From JAAYBT01 sp964404395 (GTDB taxonomy: Bacteria > Bacillota > Clostridia > Acetivibrionales > DTU013), in NCBI GenBank assembly GCA_964404395.1, contig CAYOKA010000001.1, forward strand, positions 1 through 46,561: a stretch of DNA of 46,561 nt. The letters are read 5' to 3'. The number at the start of each line of letters is the position of its first letter. Within the stretch, counting starts at the first letter, position 1. The notes under the pieces are model-generated. The model saw only the letters and a program-made list of their open reading frames with translations, was not told where the DNA came from and ran no database searches. A program made the position numbers and the translations under genes. Shown here in pieces: positions 34,394 to 42,756 of this stretch.

Positions 34394-35638
34394 ATGGGTA
34401 AGGAATTTGGAATGGACAGCATGAAGCTAGAACGAAGGCGTGACAGTCAGCAGTGGATCTTCGATTATATTGTAAAAGAAACGGGCCGCACACACTGTTT
34501 TGAATATCCTGGCCGTTTGTTTCCCCCCGAGGTAAAGACCCACGATATGATTCCGGCTGTTATGCTTAAAGCTGGTTTAGAAGTGGAAAAGATTGCAAAG
34601 GCCGCAGATGAAGCCGGCGACACCCTTACGGCACGCGGAATGTATTTCATGGCAATCGGGAAATACCACCTTGGACAGCACGCCATATTCCGCGAGGGCG
34701 ATGATAATAAAGTATATATTCATGAGCGCATTGAACAATGCATGGATCGCGTGATGGCTCTTGCTGATTACCCTGTGGAACGTGTCGAAATACCATGGGA
34801 GGGGAAAAGCATACAAGGCATTATTCACTATTTGCCCGGCCGCCCAAAGGCTCCGGTGTGTCTCTATGTACCCGGTATGGACCAGATAAAAGAGGCAACG
34901 TTTGATCCAAACGATAATCCGTTTATAAAACGCGGTATGCATATGTTGGCTATCGACGGCCCTGGGCAGGGGATCAGCAATTTGCGGGGAATATGGGTAG
35001 ACCGAGATAATTATGACAGAGCGGCAAGCGAGTGTGTAACCTGGCTTAGTAAACGTCCTGAAGTCGACGCGGATAATATAGTGACTTTGGGCTGTTCAAT
35101 GGGGTCTTATTGGGGAACTCGCCTTATGGCTTATGATAAACGACTTAAAGCGGCTGCTGAAGTCGCTGCGTGTTACAGCGGCAAGCGCAATATATTCGAG
35201 ACGTCTTCTCCGCGATTCAAGCAGATATTTATGTATATGGCCGGCAAGCGGGATGAGGAAGAGTTTGACAAAATGGCAGCAGAAATGCATCTCATGGATT
35301 GCGCTTCAAAGATAGACAGGCCTATCCTGCTGACCGCAGGAGAATACGACCCGCTTACTCCGCTGCAGGATACTCTCGACGTGTTTGACGAGATATCCGG
35401 CCCAAAAGAGCTGTGGATATTTGAAAACGGTTTTCACGGCGGCGTACGCGAGGGCTTACCAAACCTTGGGGATTACAATATGTTTTGTTTTGTTATTGAC
35501 TGGCTTCGCAAGGTTATCGACGGTAAAATGCCAAAGAGTTTTAATATAAAAAGGCTTTTGCCTTCTTCTGGGTCAGAGGGTCCTTACGGGCATGAAGTTG
35601 ATAGTTACAGTCTGAGATCACGATACAAAGACGCGTGA
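34394..35638 (+). CDS. Alpha/beta hydrolase with helical N-terminal domain (FrsA / dihydroxypseudooxynicotine hydrolase-like), copy 1
   Basis: First gene of the accessory operon, 414 aa, cytoplasmic. The N-terminal 125 residues form a helical domain. The hydrolase core has VPGMDQ (159-164, oxyanion region), DGPGQGIS (188-195), the nucleophile Ser235 in GCSMGS, acid Asp319 in GEYDP and base His348 in ENGFHGG. Domain order and motifs resemble the family containing the C-C hydrolase of nicotine breakdown and FrsA. The activity could be C-C, ester or amide cleavage. A clear AGGAGG site precedes the ATG. A paralogue lies 6 kb downstream. With the importer, racemase-like enzyme and cupins it suggests a catabolic role. 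Confidence 0.85.
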   Translation: MGKEFGMDSMKLERRRDSQQWIFDYIVKETGRTHCFEYPGRLFPPEVKTHDMIPAVMLKAGLEVEKIAKAADEAGDTLTARGMYFMAIGKYHLGQHAIFREGDDNKVYIHERIEQCMDRVMALADYPVERVEIPWEGKSIQGIIHYLPGRPKAPVCLYVPGMDQIKEATFDPNDNPFIKRGMHMLAIDGPGQGISNLRGIWVDRDNYDRAASECVTWLSKRPEVDADNIVTLGCSMGSYWGTRLMAYDKRLKAAAEVAACYSGKRNIFETSSPRFKQIFMYMAGKRDEEEFDKMAAEMHLMDCASKIDRPILLTAGEYDPLTPLQDTLDVFDEISGPKELWIFENGFHGGVREGLPNLGDYNMFCFVIDWLRKVIDGKMPKSFNIKRLLPSSGSEGPYGHEVDSYSLRSRYKDA

Positions 35639-35663
35639 ATATTTAAACCGAGAGGAATAATAT

Positions 35664-36449
35664 ATGGAACCAAAAATCAGGATCGAGGGATTAGCGCACC
35701 AGTACTATAACAAACAGACACATGAAAAGGTTCTTGCAATTAAAGATGTTTCGTTTTCGGTTAATGAAGGCGAATTCGTTACAATCGTAGGACCAAGCGG
35801 CTGCGGCAAGACAACTATGCTGTATCTGGTGTCAGGGCTAATTAAACCGACTAGCGGCAAGATATTAGTTGACGGCGTTCAGGTCACAAAGCCTGGAGCG
35901 GACAGAGGCATGGTCTTTCAGGAGTTCGCAATACTGCCGTGGAGGACTGTTTGGAGAAACATTAGCCATGGGCTTGAGATACGACATATTCCCAAACAAG
36001 AGAGAGAGGAGATTGTTCGCCACTATGTAGATCTCGTCGGACTTAAAGGATTTGAAAAGAAATATCCTTATGAGCTTTCCGGCGGGATGAAGCAGCGTGT
36101 GGGCGTCGCGCGTGCACTCGCTACCAAGCCAAAAGTTATACTCATGGACGAACCGTTTGCCGCACTGGACGCTCAGACCCGGATAACGCTGCAAAAAGAA
36201 CTTCTTCGTATCTCGTCGGAGGAAAGAATGACAGTTATGTTCGTTACTCATAGTGTAGATGAAGCGGTATTACTCGGAAACCGGATAGTCGTATTGACCA
36301 AACGCCCCAGTGTTATCAAAGAGATAGTAGATGTACCCATTGACCATGCTGTAAGAGGCTCTAACGAGCTAAACGACAATCCAACATATAAAAGCATAAG
36401 ACTTCATGTACTAGAATCTATCCGTGATGAAATTTGTGAACTCGACTGA
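35664..36449 (+). CDS. NitT/TauT-type ABC transporter ATP-binding protein
   Basis: ATPase of 261 aa that powers the importer formed with the two permeases and the binding protein of this cluster. Walker A is GPSGCGKTT (about residues 43-51), the Q-loop VFQEFAILPW, the signature LSGGMKQRVGVARA, Walker B VILMDEPFAALD and the H-loop VTHS. The FQEFAILPWRTVWRNI stretch is typical of nitrate/sulfonate/taurine-type ATPases (SsuB, TauB). The GAGGAA site and ATG lie 25 bases after the hydrolase stop, so the genes are co-transcribed. Known substrates of this transporter class include alkanesulfonates, nitrate, pyrimidines and riboflavin; the substrate here is unknown. Confidence 0.9.
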   Translation: MEPKIRIEGLAHQYYNKQTHEKVLAIKDVSFSVNEGEFVTIVGPSGCGKTTMLYLVSGLIKPTSGKILVDGVQVTKPGADRGMVFQEFAILPWRTVWRNISHGLEIRHIPKQEREEIVRHYVDLVGLKGFEKKYPYELSGGMKQRVGVARALATKPKVILMDEPFAALDAQTRITLQKELLRISSEERMTVMFVTHSVDEAVLLGNRIVVLTKRPSVIKEIVDVPIDHAVRGSNELNDNPTYKSIRLHVLESIRDEICELD

Positions 36450-36473
36450 TTTATTATCCAGAAGGAGTTGTCA

Positions 36474-37011
36474 ATGAAAAACGAAAACGATAACGCTGTG
36501 GAAGAGTCAAAATTAGAGGAAAACGGTAAAAAAGAGGCCTGCAAAAAGAGAACGTTTCGCCAGAAAATAAACGTAGTATTAGAACTGCTGAAAAAGTTAT
36601 TTTGGTCTGTCGGGCCTTTTGCGGTGCTAATTATTATTTGGGAATTGGTACGGGTATACAGCAGTATAGACCCCCGGCTTATGCCCAGTATTGGCAGCAT
36701 ATTCAATCAGCTTATAGTAATCAGCAAGCTCGGACTCCTGCCGGAGTATACATGGCGTACCGTACAAATGTTGACCATCTCTTTTGTGGTAAGCACAATA
36801 ATTGGATATATTATAGGAGTAGCTATAGGGCTTTCCAAAAAAATAGGTGACATTGCGCTCCCTGTCCTCCGTTATTTCAACTCATTGCCTGGTATTGCGT
36901 GGACGCCTTTATTTCTCATGTGGTTCGGGTTTAACAGAAAAACGGTGCTTGCAGTTGTTCTTTATACTTTTATATTCCCGATTATCTTCAATACTTTGAC
37001 CGGAATACGCC
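36474..37011 (+). CDS. NitT/TauT-type ABC permease 1, 3' end lost in assembly gap
   Basis: First of two permeases; only the N-terminal 179 residues are present. A charged cytoplasmic N-terminus (about 40 residues, Glu/Lys-rich) precedes transmembrane segments and the segment RYFNSLPGIAWTPLFLMWFG, typical of BPD_transp_1 permeases of this class. Translation reaches NTLTGIR and then enters the N-run. Compared with permease 2, roughly 110 C-terminal residues are missing. The start is the ATG at 36474 with AAGGAG upstream, not the TTG at 36468, which overlaps that site. Confidence 0.85.
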
Positions 37012-37111
37012 NNNNNNNNNNNNNNNNNNNNNNNNNNNNNNNNNNNNNNNNNNNNNNNNNNNNNNNNNNNNNNNNNNNNNNNNNNNNNNNNNNNNNNNNN
37101 NNNNNNNNNNN
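37012..37111. other. Assembly gap of exactly 100 N
   Basis: A run of 100 N is the usual placeholder for a gap of unknown length. By comparing the two permeases I estimate about 350-450 bases are missing: the end of permease 1 and the start of permease 2. Confidence 0.97.
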
Positions 37112-37892
37112 CCTGGTTTTTGAAAAGCTAAAAAAATTATTGATGTCATTTCGTGGCTTCTTAATCGTGATAATTTTATGGTGGTTGGTCTGCAAGCTTG
37201 GACTAGTTAAGGAGTTTTATCTTCCCAGTCCTGAAATTGTATGGTCACGGTTTTTACAAAACATGGGCGACGGTACTCTTCCGAAAAATCTTTTTGCGAG
37301 CATAGGCCGTTTTTTTCAGGCTTATGTTTTAGGCAGCGTAGCCGGAATAATAATAGGCCTCCTTATGGGAATCATTCCGGTCATAGGCAAGTTCTTTAAA
37401 CCCTTGCTGACTTTCTTCAATTCGTTATCAGGGATAACTTGGGTGCCTCTTGCTATTGCGTGGTTTGGCATTGGCGACTCAACAATTAGGTTTTTGATAA
37501 TAAACGCCGTGTTCTTCATGGTCTGCGTTACAACGCTTGCAGGTGTGAGTACTGTTCCAAAAATATATGAAAACGCAATGTTGACTTTAGGAGCAAGCAA
37601 ACTGCATATAGTTTTTCGTGTTATGTTGCCGGGTTCTTTGCCTAATATAATGACAGGGCTTCGTGTCGGTGCGGGGTTTGCCTGGAGGTCACTAATTGCG
37701 GCGGAGATGACCGCAGGGTCTTCAGGGCTGGGCTTTATGGCTTTTAAGGCAAATTATGATTTTCAACAGCCGCTTCTTCTTGCCTGCATTTTGTTGGTTG
37801 GCGTGGTCGCCGTCATACTGGATACCCTTATACTTGCTCCGATCGAAAAGTATACAATAAACCGCTGGGGCCTTCTTACGGAGGGAAAATGA
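37112..37892 (+). CDS. NitT/TauT-type ABC permease 2, 5' end lost in assembly gap
   Basis: Nearly complete second permease, about 260 residues visible. It repeats the landmarks of permease 1: TFFNSLSGITWVPLAIAWFG, then TLAGVSTVPKIYENAMLTLG and the EAA-loop segment LPGSLPNIMTGLRVGAGFAWRSLIAAEM that docks on the ATPase. Only the start codon and a few N-terminal residues are missing. That the frame reads through the N-run into permease 1 is chance; the two are separate proteins. They probably form a heterodimeric channel. The downstream gene starts one base after this stop. Confidence 0.88.
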
Positions 37893-37893
37893 C

Positions 37894-38265
37894 ATGGGTA
37901 AAAAGAATATTTCGTTAAAAAAAGCACTTGCATTATTATGGAAAACAATAACTTTCCGAAGCGTTTTCACCATACTGATAGTAGCGATTGTTTATATGCT
38001 CTTTAATATGGTTCAGTATATCATTGCTCCAAGCCGGATAAGTGAGGAGCTTAAAGCTGAGATGGAAAAGACGCCGGACAGAATAACCAGAATAGAGGTC
38101 TGCTTCGATTTTACTCCTGAGGATTTTCACATCAAAGCAATGCAGAAATTAGGCTCGCTTGCAGGAGTCACCGATCACAGCGTATATATGATGTTTTCCA
38201 CAAAAGAACAGATAGAGAAAGAATCAAGGATTTACTGGGTAGATCACATAAAACTTGCGGATTAA
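37894..38265 (+). CDS. Small single-pass membrane protein of unknown function
   Basis: Protein of 123 aa with a basic N-terminus, one transmembrane helix (about residues 22-44) and a soluble C-terminal domain of about 75 residues. That domain carries TRIEVCFDFTPEDFHIKAMQ and SVYMMFSTKEQIEKES. I do not recognise it. By the positive-inside rule the C-terminal domain lies outside. It starts one base after the stop of permease 2, with GGAGGG eight bases upstream, so it is translationally coupled to the transporter. It could be an accessory or substrate-handling subunit; nothing proves this. Confidence 0.75.
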   Translation: MGKKNISLKKALALLWKTITFRSVFTILIVAIVYMLFNMVQYIIAPSRISEELKAEMEKTPDRITRIEVCFDFTPEDFHIKAMQKLGSLAGVTDHSVYMMFSTKEQIEKESRIYWVDHIKLAD

Positions 38266-38288
38266 TTTAACAAACGAGGGGGGAAATA

Positions 38289-39149
38289 ATGGTAAAAAAA
38301 TATAGATTTCTTATGGTTCAGCCTTTTCATATAGCAGAAGACAGCGAATTTTTGATATGGAATGTTGAGGGCGAGAAAGAAGACAAATTGATGAACTATA
38401 ATAACCTTAACCTTGGAAGACTACTTGAAGACGTGGAATGGGAGGTTCATCCAGGTCCTAAAGCTCCATACGGCGACTGGCCGGTCGAAAACCGTGAAGA
38501 ATTTGCGCTTGTTGCTGCAGGAAGGCTCGCCATTGTAAAGGAGGCCTGCGAAAGCGGTAAATGGAACGCGATTATTCTTTTAGGAGGAGGCGAACCGGGT
38601 GCACTCGAATGCAAGGAAATAGGAAAACGCTACGGGATACCCGTTACCTCCTGTGCATGGGCACAGATGCATATAGCATGCATGCTTGGTAACAAGTTCA
38701 GCGTTATTGACCTTACCGAGAGCCACAATATGTACTTCTATAATCTTGTGGTGCAGCATCATATGACCCATAGATGTGCATCTATACGCAACATTAATTA
38801 CCCTATGCATAGGCCGGGAGGCGAAAACAAACGTGATTTGCCTGCAGAAAAAGAAAAGGCGCTCAGGGGAGAGTGCTCTCAGGGCGTTGAGGATGCCGTG
38901 AACGCGGCGATTGCAGCTATTCAGGAGGATGGTGCTGAGGTTATAACTTTTGGCTGTTCTGGAACCTATTGGCTGTCATCGTTTGTGCGAGAGCGGCTCC
39001 TTGAGATTGGTTGGGATATACCGGTACTCGAGGGGTATTCCTGTGCCATCGAGCTTGCAAAGCTCATGGTAGACCTTGGCGTAGACGCAAGCGGACTTTG
39101 GTTTCCATCCGACAATCCAAAGCAGTGGCGCGCCAAGAAAATCTTTTGA
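38289..39149 (+). CDS. Asp/Glu racemase superfamily enzyme with a single active-site Cys
   Basis: Cytoplasmic enzyme of 286 aa related to hydantoin racemase, maleate isomerase and arylmalonate decarboxylase. In the two-Cys racemases the first Cys precedes a DPG-type turn. Here that segment is LLGGGEPGALE (about 97-107), with Gly where Cys would be. The second-half motif FGCSG is present with Cys223. One-Cys members with Gly in the first position are known among arylmalonate decarboxylases. A decarboxylase or isomerase is therefore as likely as a racemase. Other Cys (122, 131, 163) are not at the usual position. It lies between the transporter genes, 23 bases after the small membrane protein, with a GAGGGG site. 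Confidence 0.78.
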   Translation: MVKKYRFLMVQPFHIAEDSEFLIWNVEGEKEDKLMNYNNLNLGRLLEDVEWEVHPGPKAPYGDWPVENREEFALVAAGRLAIVKEACESGKWNAIILLGGGEPGALECKEIGKRYGIPVTSCAWAQMHIACMLGNKFSVIDLTESHNMYFYNLVVQHHMTHRCASIRNINYPMHRPGGENKRDLPAEKEKALRGECSQGVEDAVNAAIAAIQEDGAEVITFGCSGTYWLSSFVRERLLEIGWDIPVLEGYSCAIELAKLMVDLGVDASGLWFPSDNPKQWRAKKIF

Positions 39150-39191
39150 GCCAAAGCCAATTGGCTATTAAATAATATTAGGAGGAAGAGA

Positions 39192-40352
39192 ATGAAAATG
39201 AAAAAGTTAGTAGCAATACTGATGGTGTTCGTGCTCTTTGGTGCACTTGCAGCATGCGGCACAAATGAGCCTGAACCTACGCAGGCGCAAACTGAAGCGC
39301 CAACAACGGCAACGCCGACAACGGCAACGCAGGGGACTGAACCCACAGAAGAACCATTTGAAGGAGATGTTCCCATGGCTGAGAACGTAAAGGTTACAAT
39401 GGCCGGACTTTTGAATGCAAATCTTGCCTCATGGTACGTTGCCTTTGAGGAGGGACATTTCCTTGAACGCGGTATTGACCTTCAATTTCTTACGGTATCG
39501 GGCGGCAACGAGGCGGCAACGGCGCTCGCATCAGGCGATGTTGACATTGCTTTTGCATCGCTGAATAACTTCCAGGCTGCGGTTGCATCCGGTAACGACC
39601 AAAACGTTATAATTGCCATTACTACCGGCAACGGGGGCGAAGAGTGGTATTGCTCTCACATGGCTATGGTCGTTCACCCCGACAGCGAAGTAAAGAGCGA
39701 GAGCGACCTTAAGGGAGCGGTTATAGGAACTCAGCTTGGCGGAACCTCAGAATTATATGCGAGGGAGTATCTGCTTGATAAAGGTTATGATCCGGATAAT
39801 GACGTTGAGTGGGTGCACATAAACAACGCAGATCAAGTGACCGCCTTTATCAACGGTGAGGTCGATATCATCTCCAGTTCAGAGCCCTATAATACCCAGT
39901 TCCAGAAGGAAGTGCCCGGCGCATGGGAACTCGTGCGCGGAGGCCCGTATTATACTTATGCATCCGGCGTCATGACAACAAAAGAGTATTATGAGAAAAA
40001 CCCGGAAATAGTGCAAAAAGTTGTAACAGCTTTTGCTAAAGGCTGCTGGAGCACACGTAAAGACACCGAATCGGCAGCTGAGATACTCTCGCACTGGATG
40101 CCCGGCTCCGACGTAGAAGTGATGGCTGCAAGCCTCAAACATGTCGGTTACGATCCGCGCCTGACTGTAAATACCGACGTTGCGTGGGAGTATGGACTTG
40201 ACTCGCAAATAAAAAGTGGGAAGCTTACAGATCGTATCCCCATGGCTGATTATACTGATGCTACTTTCATAGGTCAGGTTGTCGAAAATCACCCGGAGTG
40301 GTTTGAGGACCTTAATGACGCCGAGCTGTTAACCTATGAGGCTATGAAATAA
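39192..40352 (+). CDS. NitT/TauT-type substrate-binding lipoprotein (SsuA/NMT1 family)
   Basis: Extracytoplasmic binding protein of the accessory importer, 386 aa. The signal ends in a lipobox LAAC with Cys22. A Thr/Pro/Glu-rich linker (about 25-56) tethers the domain. The binding fold starts at VKVTMAGLLNANLASWYVAF and continues with FLERGIDLQFLTVSGG and ALASGDVDIAFAS, the classic NMT1/SsuA pattern. The Trp/Tyr-rich cleft entries (EEWYCSHMAM, AWELVRGGPYYTYA) suggest an aromatic or heterocyclic ligand, but this is speculative. GGAGG lies upstream. A strong hairpin follows the gene, perhaps keeping this mRNA segment abundant. Confidence 0.9.
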   Translation: MKMKKLVAILMVFVLFGALAACGTNEPEPTQAQTEAPTTATPTTATQGTEPTEEPFEGDVPMAENVKVTMAGLLNANLASWYVAFEEGHFLERGIDLQFLTVSGGNEAATALASGDVDIAFASLNNFQAAVASGNDQNVIIAITTGNGGEEWYCSHMAMVVHPDSEVKSESDLKGAVIGTQLGGTSELYAREYLLDKGYDPDNDVEWVHINNADQVTAFINGEVDIISSSEPYNTQFQKEVPGAWELVRGGPYYTYASGVMTTKEYYEKNPEIVQKVVTAFAKGCWSTRKDTESAAEILSHWMPGSDVEVMAASLKHVGYDPRLTVNTDVAWEYGLDSQIKSGKLTDRIPMADYTDATFIGQVVENHPEWFEDLNDAELLTYEAMK

Positions 40353-40379
40353 TATAGCCGTAAGTAAATAAGAGAATTT

Positions 40380-40424
40380 GAATCTGCGTCGGCAAACCGA
40401 CACAGATTCACTATCACTATTTTT
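40380..40424 (+). terminator. Hairpin with short T-run between the binding-protein and cupin genes
   Basis: GAATCTG-C-GTCGG (40380-40392) pairs with CCGAC-A-CAGATTC (40397-40409), a 12-pair stem with one mismatch and a CAAA loop. A run of five T follows at 40420-40424, ten bases after the stem. It could be a partial terminator or an mRNA-stabilising 3' structure. Confidence 0.5.
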
Positions 40425-40476
40425 GTGTCCCGCGGCGCAGTGCCGCTGGCGAATAAAACACTTAAGGAGATTGGTA

Positions 40477-40935
40477 ATGGAGTCTAGAATCATTAACCGC
40501 GGGGAGCTTGTGCAGGATAAACAATTTGAAAAGGGGTTTGGCGTCACTGCACTGGTAGACCGAGATACATGCGGATCTGAAAATATCGTTATGGGCCATA
40601 CCATACACAACCCTGCTGCCCGCAACCAGGAACACGTTCATATGAACTGCGAGGTCATGTGGTTTGTAGCCAGCGGCCATTCGCGCCATTATTCAGAGAC
40701 TAGGGACCATAAAGAGCATTCGGAGACTGAGTGTTTTCCAGGCACGGTCGGCTATGTTGCCCCCAATGAGATACATGTAGGTATGAATCTTGATAATGAT
40801 GCTACCGGCGAGGTCATTTTCTTCTACGCCGGCGTCAATTCAAAAGATGACGCGGGAACAATTTTCCTTGAAGACGTCGATGTTGTCGAGAAATATATGA
40901 GAGAGCGCGGTAAGGACCTTAAGGATGTTCTTTAA
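40477..40935 (+). CDS. Small cupin-domain protein 1
   Basis: Single-domain cupin of 152 aa. Cupin motif 1 reads EHVHMNCEVMWFVASG, with HxH and Glu as likely metal ligands. Motif 2 is GYVAPNEIHVGMN with the fourth His. A full ligand set makes a metal-bound enzyme (dioxygenase, isomerase or lyase) or a ligand sensor possible. The frame opens at 40378 inside the upstream hairpin; the ATG at 40477, with AAGGAG upstream, is correct. The second cupin follows 27 bases later. Confidence 0.83.
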   Translation: MESRIINRGELVQDKQFEKGFGVTALVDRDTCGSENIVMGHTIHNPAARNQEHVHMNCEVMWFVASGHSRHYSETRDHKEHSETECFPGTVGYVAPNEIHVGMNLDNDATGEVIFFYAGVNSKDDAGTIFLEDVDVVEKYMRERGKDLKDVL

Positions 40936-40962
40936 CCGGGATTAAAAGGAGAATTATTAATA

Positions 40963-41382
40963 ATGAAAAAGACAAGAACAATCGACAGATATGCAACCGT
41001 TAAAGACGTTCAAAGCGATAAGGGTGTCGTGACCGAGTTTATGGTCGAAAAAGGGACTTGCCCGACCGTAAAGTTGCTTGGTACATATATGACCGTACCG
41101 GTAGGCGCGCGGAGCGAACTTCGTTGCCATGAAAATGCCGAGCTTGCCTGGTATATGCTCAAAGGTAAGATCATCGAGGTCATCGTAAAGAAAAACGGAA
41201 AGCGCATTGAAGAAGAGTGCGGGCCGGGCGCAGCCGGATATATCGCCCCGGGAGACTACCATCAGGAAATAAACATAGGCGGGGAAGCAGCGGAGTTTGT
41301 TATGGGGTATGTAAAGGCAAACAGCTATGAGCAGGTAGGGACAAAATACTATACTTTAAACAATACTGTAGAAAATAATTGA
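40963..41382 (+). CDS. Small cupin-domain protein 2
   Basis: Single-domain cupin of 139 aa. Motif 1 reads RCHENAELAWYMLKG, so the first His of HxH is replaced by Arg, while the second His and the Glu remain. Motif 2 is GYIAPGDYHQEIN with its His intact. Metal binding may be weaker than in its neighbour, or the ligand set may differ. It lies 27 bases after cupin 1 with AAGGAG upstream, and the two may form a heteromer. Alone, neither gives a substrate. Confidence 0.82.
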   Translation: MKKTRTIDRYATVKDVQSDKGVVTEFMVEKGTCPTVKLLGTYMTVPVGARSELRCHENAELAWYMLKGKIIEVIVKKNGKRIEEECGPGAAGYIAPGDYHQEINIGGEAAEFVMGYVKANSYEQVGTKYYTLNNTVENN

Positions 41383-41487
41383 TTTGCTTATAAAATGTTT
41401 TTATTTTATATGACATTAAGAGATGCCGAGGGTAAAAATATTAAATCTATCTGATTGAACGATAAACGAACGAAAGGAGACCTGTTA

Positions 41488-42756
41488 ATGAAATCGGATT
41501 CCAGGTTGTATCATGAGAACGGAAGTTTACTGCCGCGAAGAAAAGATAGCCAGCAATGGCTGCTCGACTTCATGATCAAAACGACCGGAAGGACCCATGC
41601 TTTTGATATCGACGGCAGATTTATACCGGAAGGCGTGTCTAACCACGATCAGGTATATGCCGCGTGCTATAAGAAAGCGGGGGCAATGGAGCGTGTTGCG
41701 CGGGCAGCAGACAAAGAGGGAGACTCTCTCACCGCCAGAGACGTCTATCATGCGGCTGCGGCGATTTATCACATAGGTCAGCATTCGATCTTCACTGATG
41801 AAGATCCTAACAAGGCGATCATACATCGTAGAGTGGAGGAATGCTACGATCGCGTTTGTGCCCTTAACGATTATCCACTCGAAAAAGTAGAAATTCCGTT
41901 TGAAGGCTCATATATACAAGGACTTTTTCACATAATACCCGGGCGCCCGAAGGCTCCGGTATGTTTATTCCTGCCGGGAATGGATATGTGCAAAGAAACG
42001 GGGATAGACCCGGCGAATAATCCATTTATCAAACGCGGCTTTCATGTTTTGGTAATAGATGGTCCCGGACAGGGCATGAGCAATATCCGCGGTATTAAAA
42101 TAACGAAGGACAGCTATGAGCGAGCGGCAAGCGAATGCGTATCATGGCTTATTAAGCGTCCCGAGGTAGATCCGGGAAAAATAGCCTCTATAGGTTTCTC
42201 TTTTGGCACTTTTATGAATACGCGCGTATTTGCACATGATAAACGAATCAAGGCGGCGGCAGGGCTGGCCGGTTGGTATTGCACAAAAGACCAGACCTTG
42301 GCGGACAGCCTCGAAATGGATGGTCTTCGTTCTAAGCAGGTTATGATGTATATGTGCGGAATAGAGGATGAGGTCGAATTTGACCGCTTCGCAAAAGACA
42401 TGCATCACGAAGATACGATGCCTGTTATAGACAGGCCCTTTTTAATGGCGAGCGGTGAGTTTGACAAGATCGCTCCTATACGTAAAGCGGAGAAGTTATT
42501 CGATATGATCCCGGGCCCGAAGGAAATGTGGGTGTTTGAGGACAGCTATCATAGTGGTGTTCGTGAAAACATTCCTAATCTGGGCAATGTTCCGCCGACC
42601 CTGTTCGTTGTTGACTGGCTGAAAAAGGCAATAGACGGCAGGTTCGGGCAAGGGTACAATGTCAAACGTTTTATTCCTAAGACGCCTGATAAAGGTCCTT
42701 TTGGCCATGAAATAAAAAGCTTTGACCTGGAAGCGCGTCTGCCGTTCAAGTTTTAG
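41488..42756 (+). CDS. Alpha/beta hydrolase with helical N-terminal domain, copy 2
   Basis: Paralogue of the hydrolase at 34394, 422 aa, with the same domain order. Both share RRKDSQQW/RRRDSQQW-type N-termini, ERAASECVSWLIKRPEVD-type helices and the DGPGQGMSNIRGI segment. The triad is Ser238 in GFSFG, Asp326 in GEFDK and His355 in DSYHSG. The nucleophile elbow differs from copy 1 (GFSFG against GCSMG), as does the acid loop, so the copies probably act on different but related substrates. The frame opens at 41455, but the ATG at 41488 has an AAAGGAG site upstream. The gap after cupin 2 is about 105 bases. Confidence 0.85.
   Translation: MKSDSRLYHENGSLLPRRKDSQQWLLDFMIKTTGRTHAFDIDGRFIPEGVSNHDQVYAACYKKAGAMERVARAADKEGDSLTARDVYHAAAAIYHIGQHSIFTDEDPNKAIIHRRVEECYDRVCALNDYPLEKVEIPFEGSYIQGLFHIIPGRPKAPVCLFLPGMDMCKETGIDPANNPFIKRGFHVLVIDGPGQGMSNIRGIKITKDSYERAASECVSWLIKRPEVDPGKIASIGFSFGTFMNTRVFAHDKRIKAAAGLAGWYCTKDQTLADSLEMDGLRSKQVMMYMCGIEDEVEFDRFAKDMHHEDTMPVIDRPFLMASGEFDKIAPIRKAEKLFDMIPGPKEMWVFEDSYHSGVRENIPNLGNVPPTLFVVDWLKKAIDGRFGQGYNVKRFIPKTPDKGPFGHEIKSFDLEARLPFKF

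Noticed and set aside
36468..37892. A single 474-aa fused permease
   Set aside because: The frame is bridged only by 100 N, and both sides repeat the same permease landmarks; two genes.
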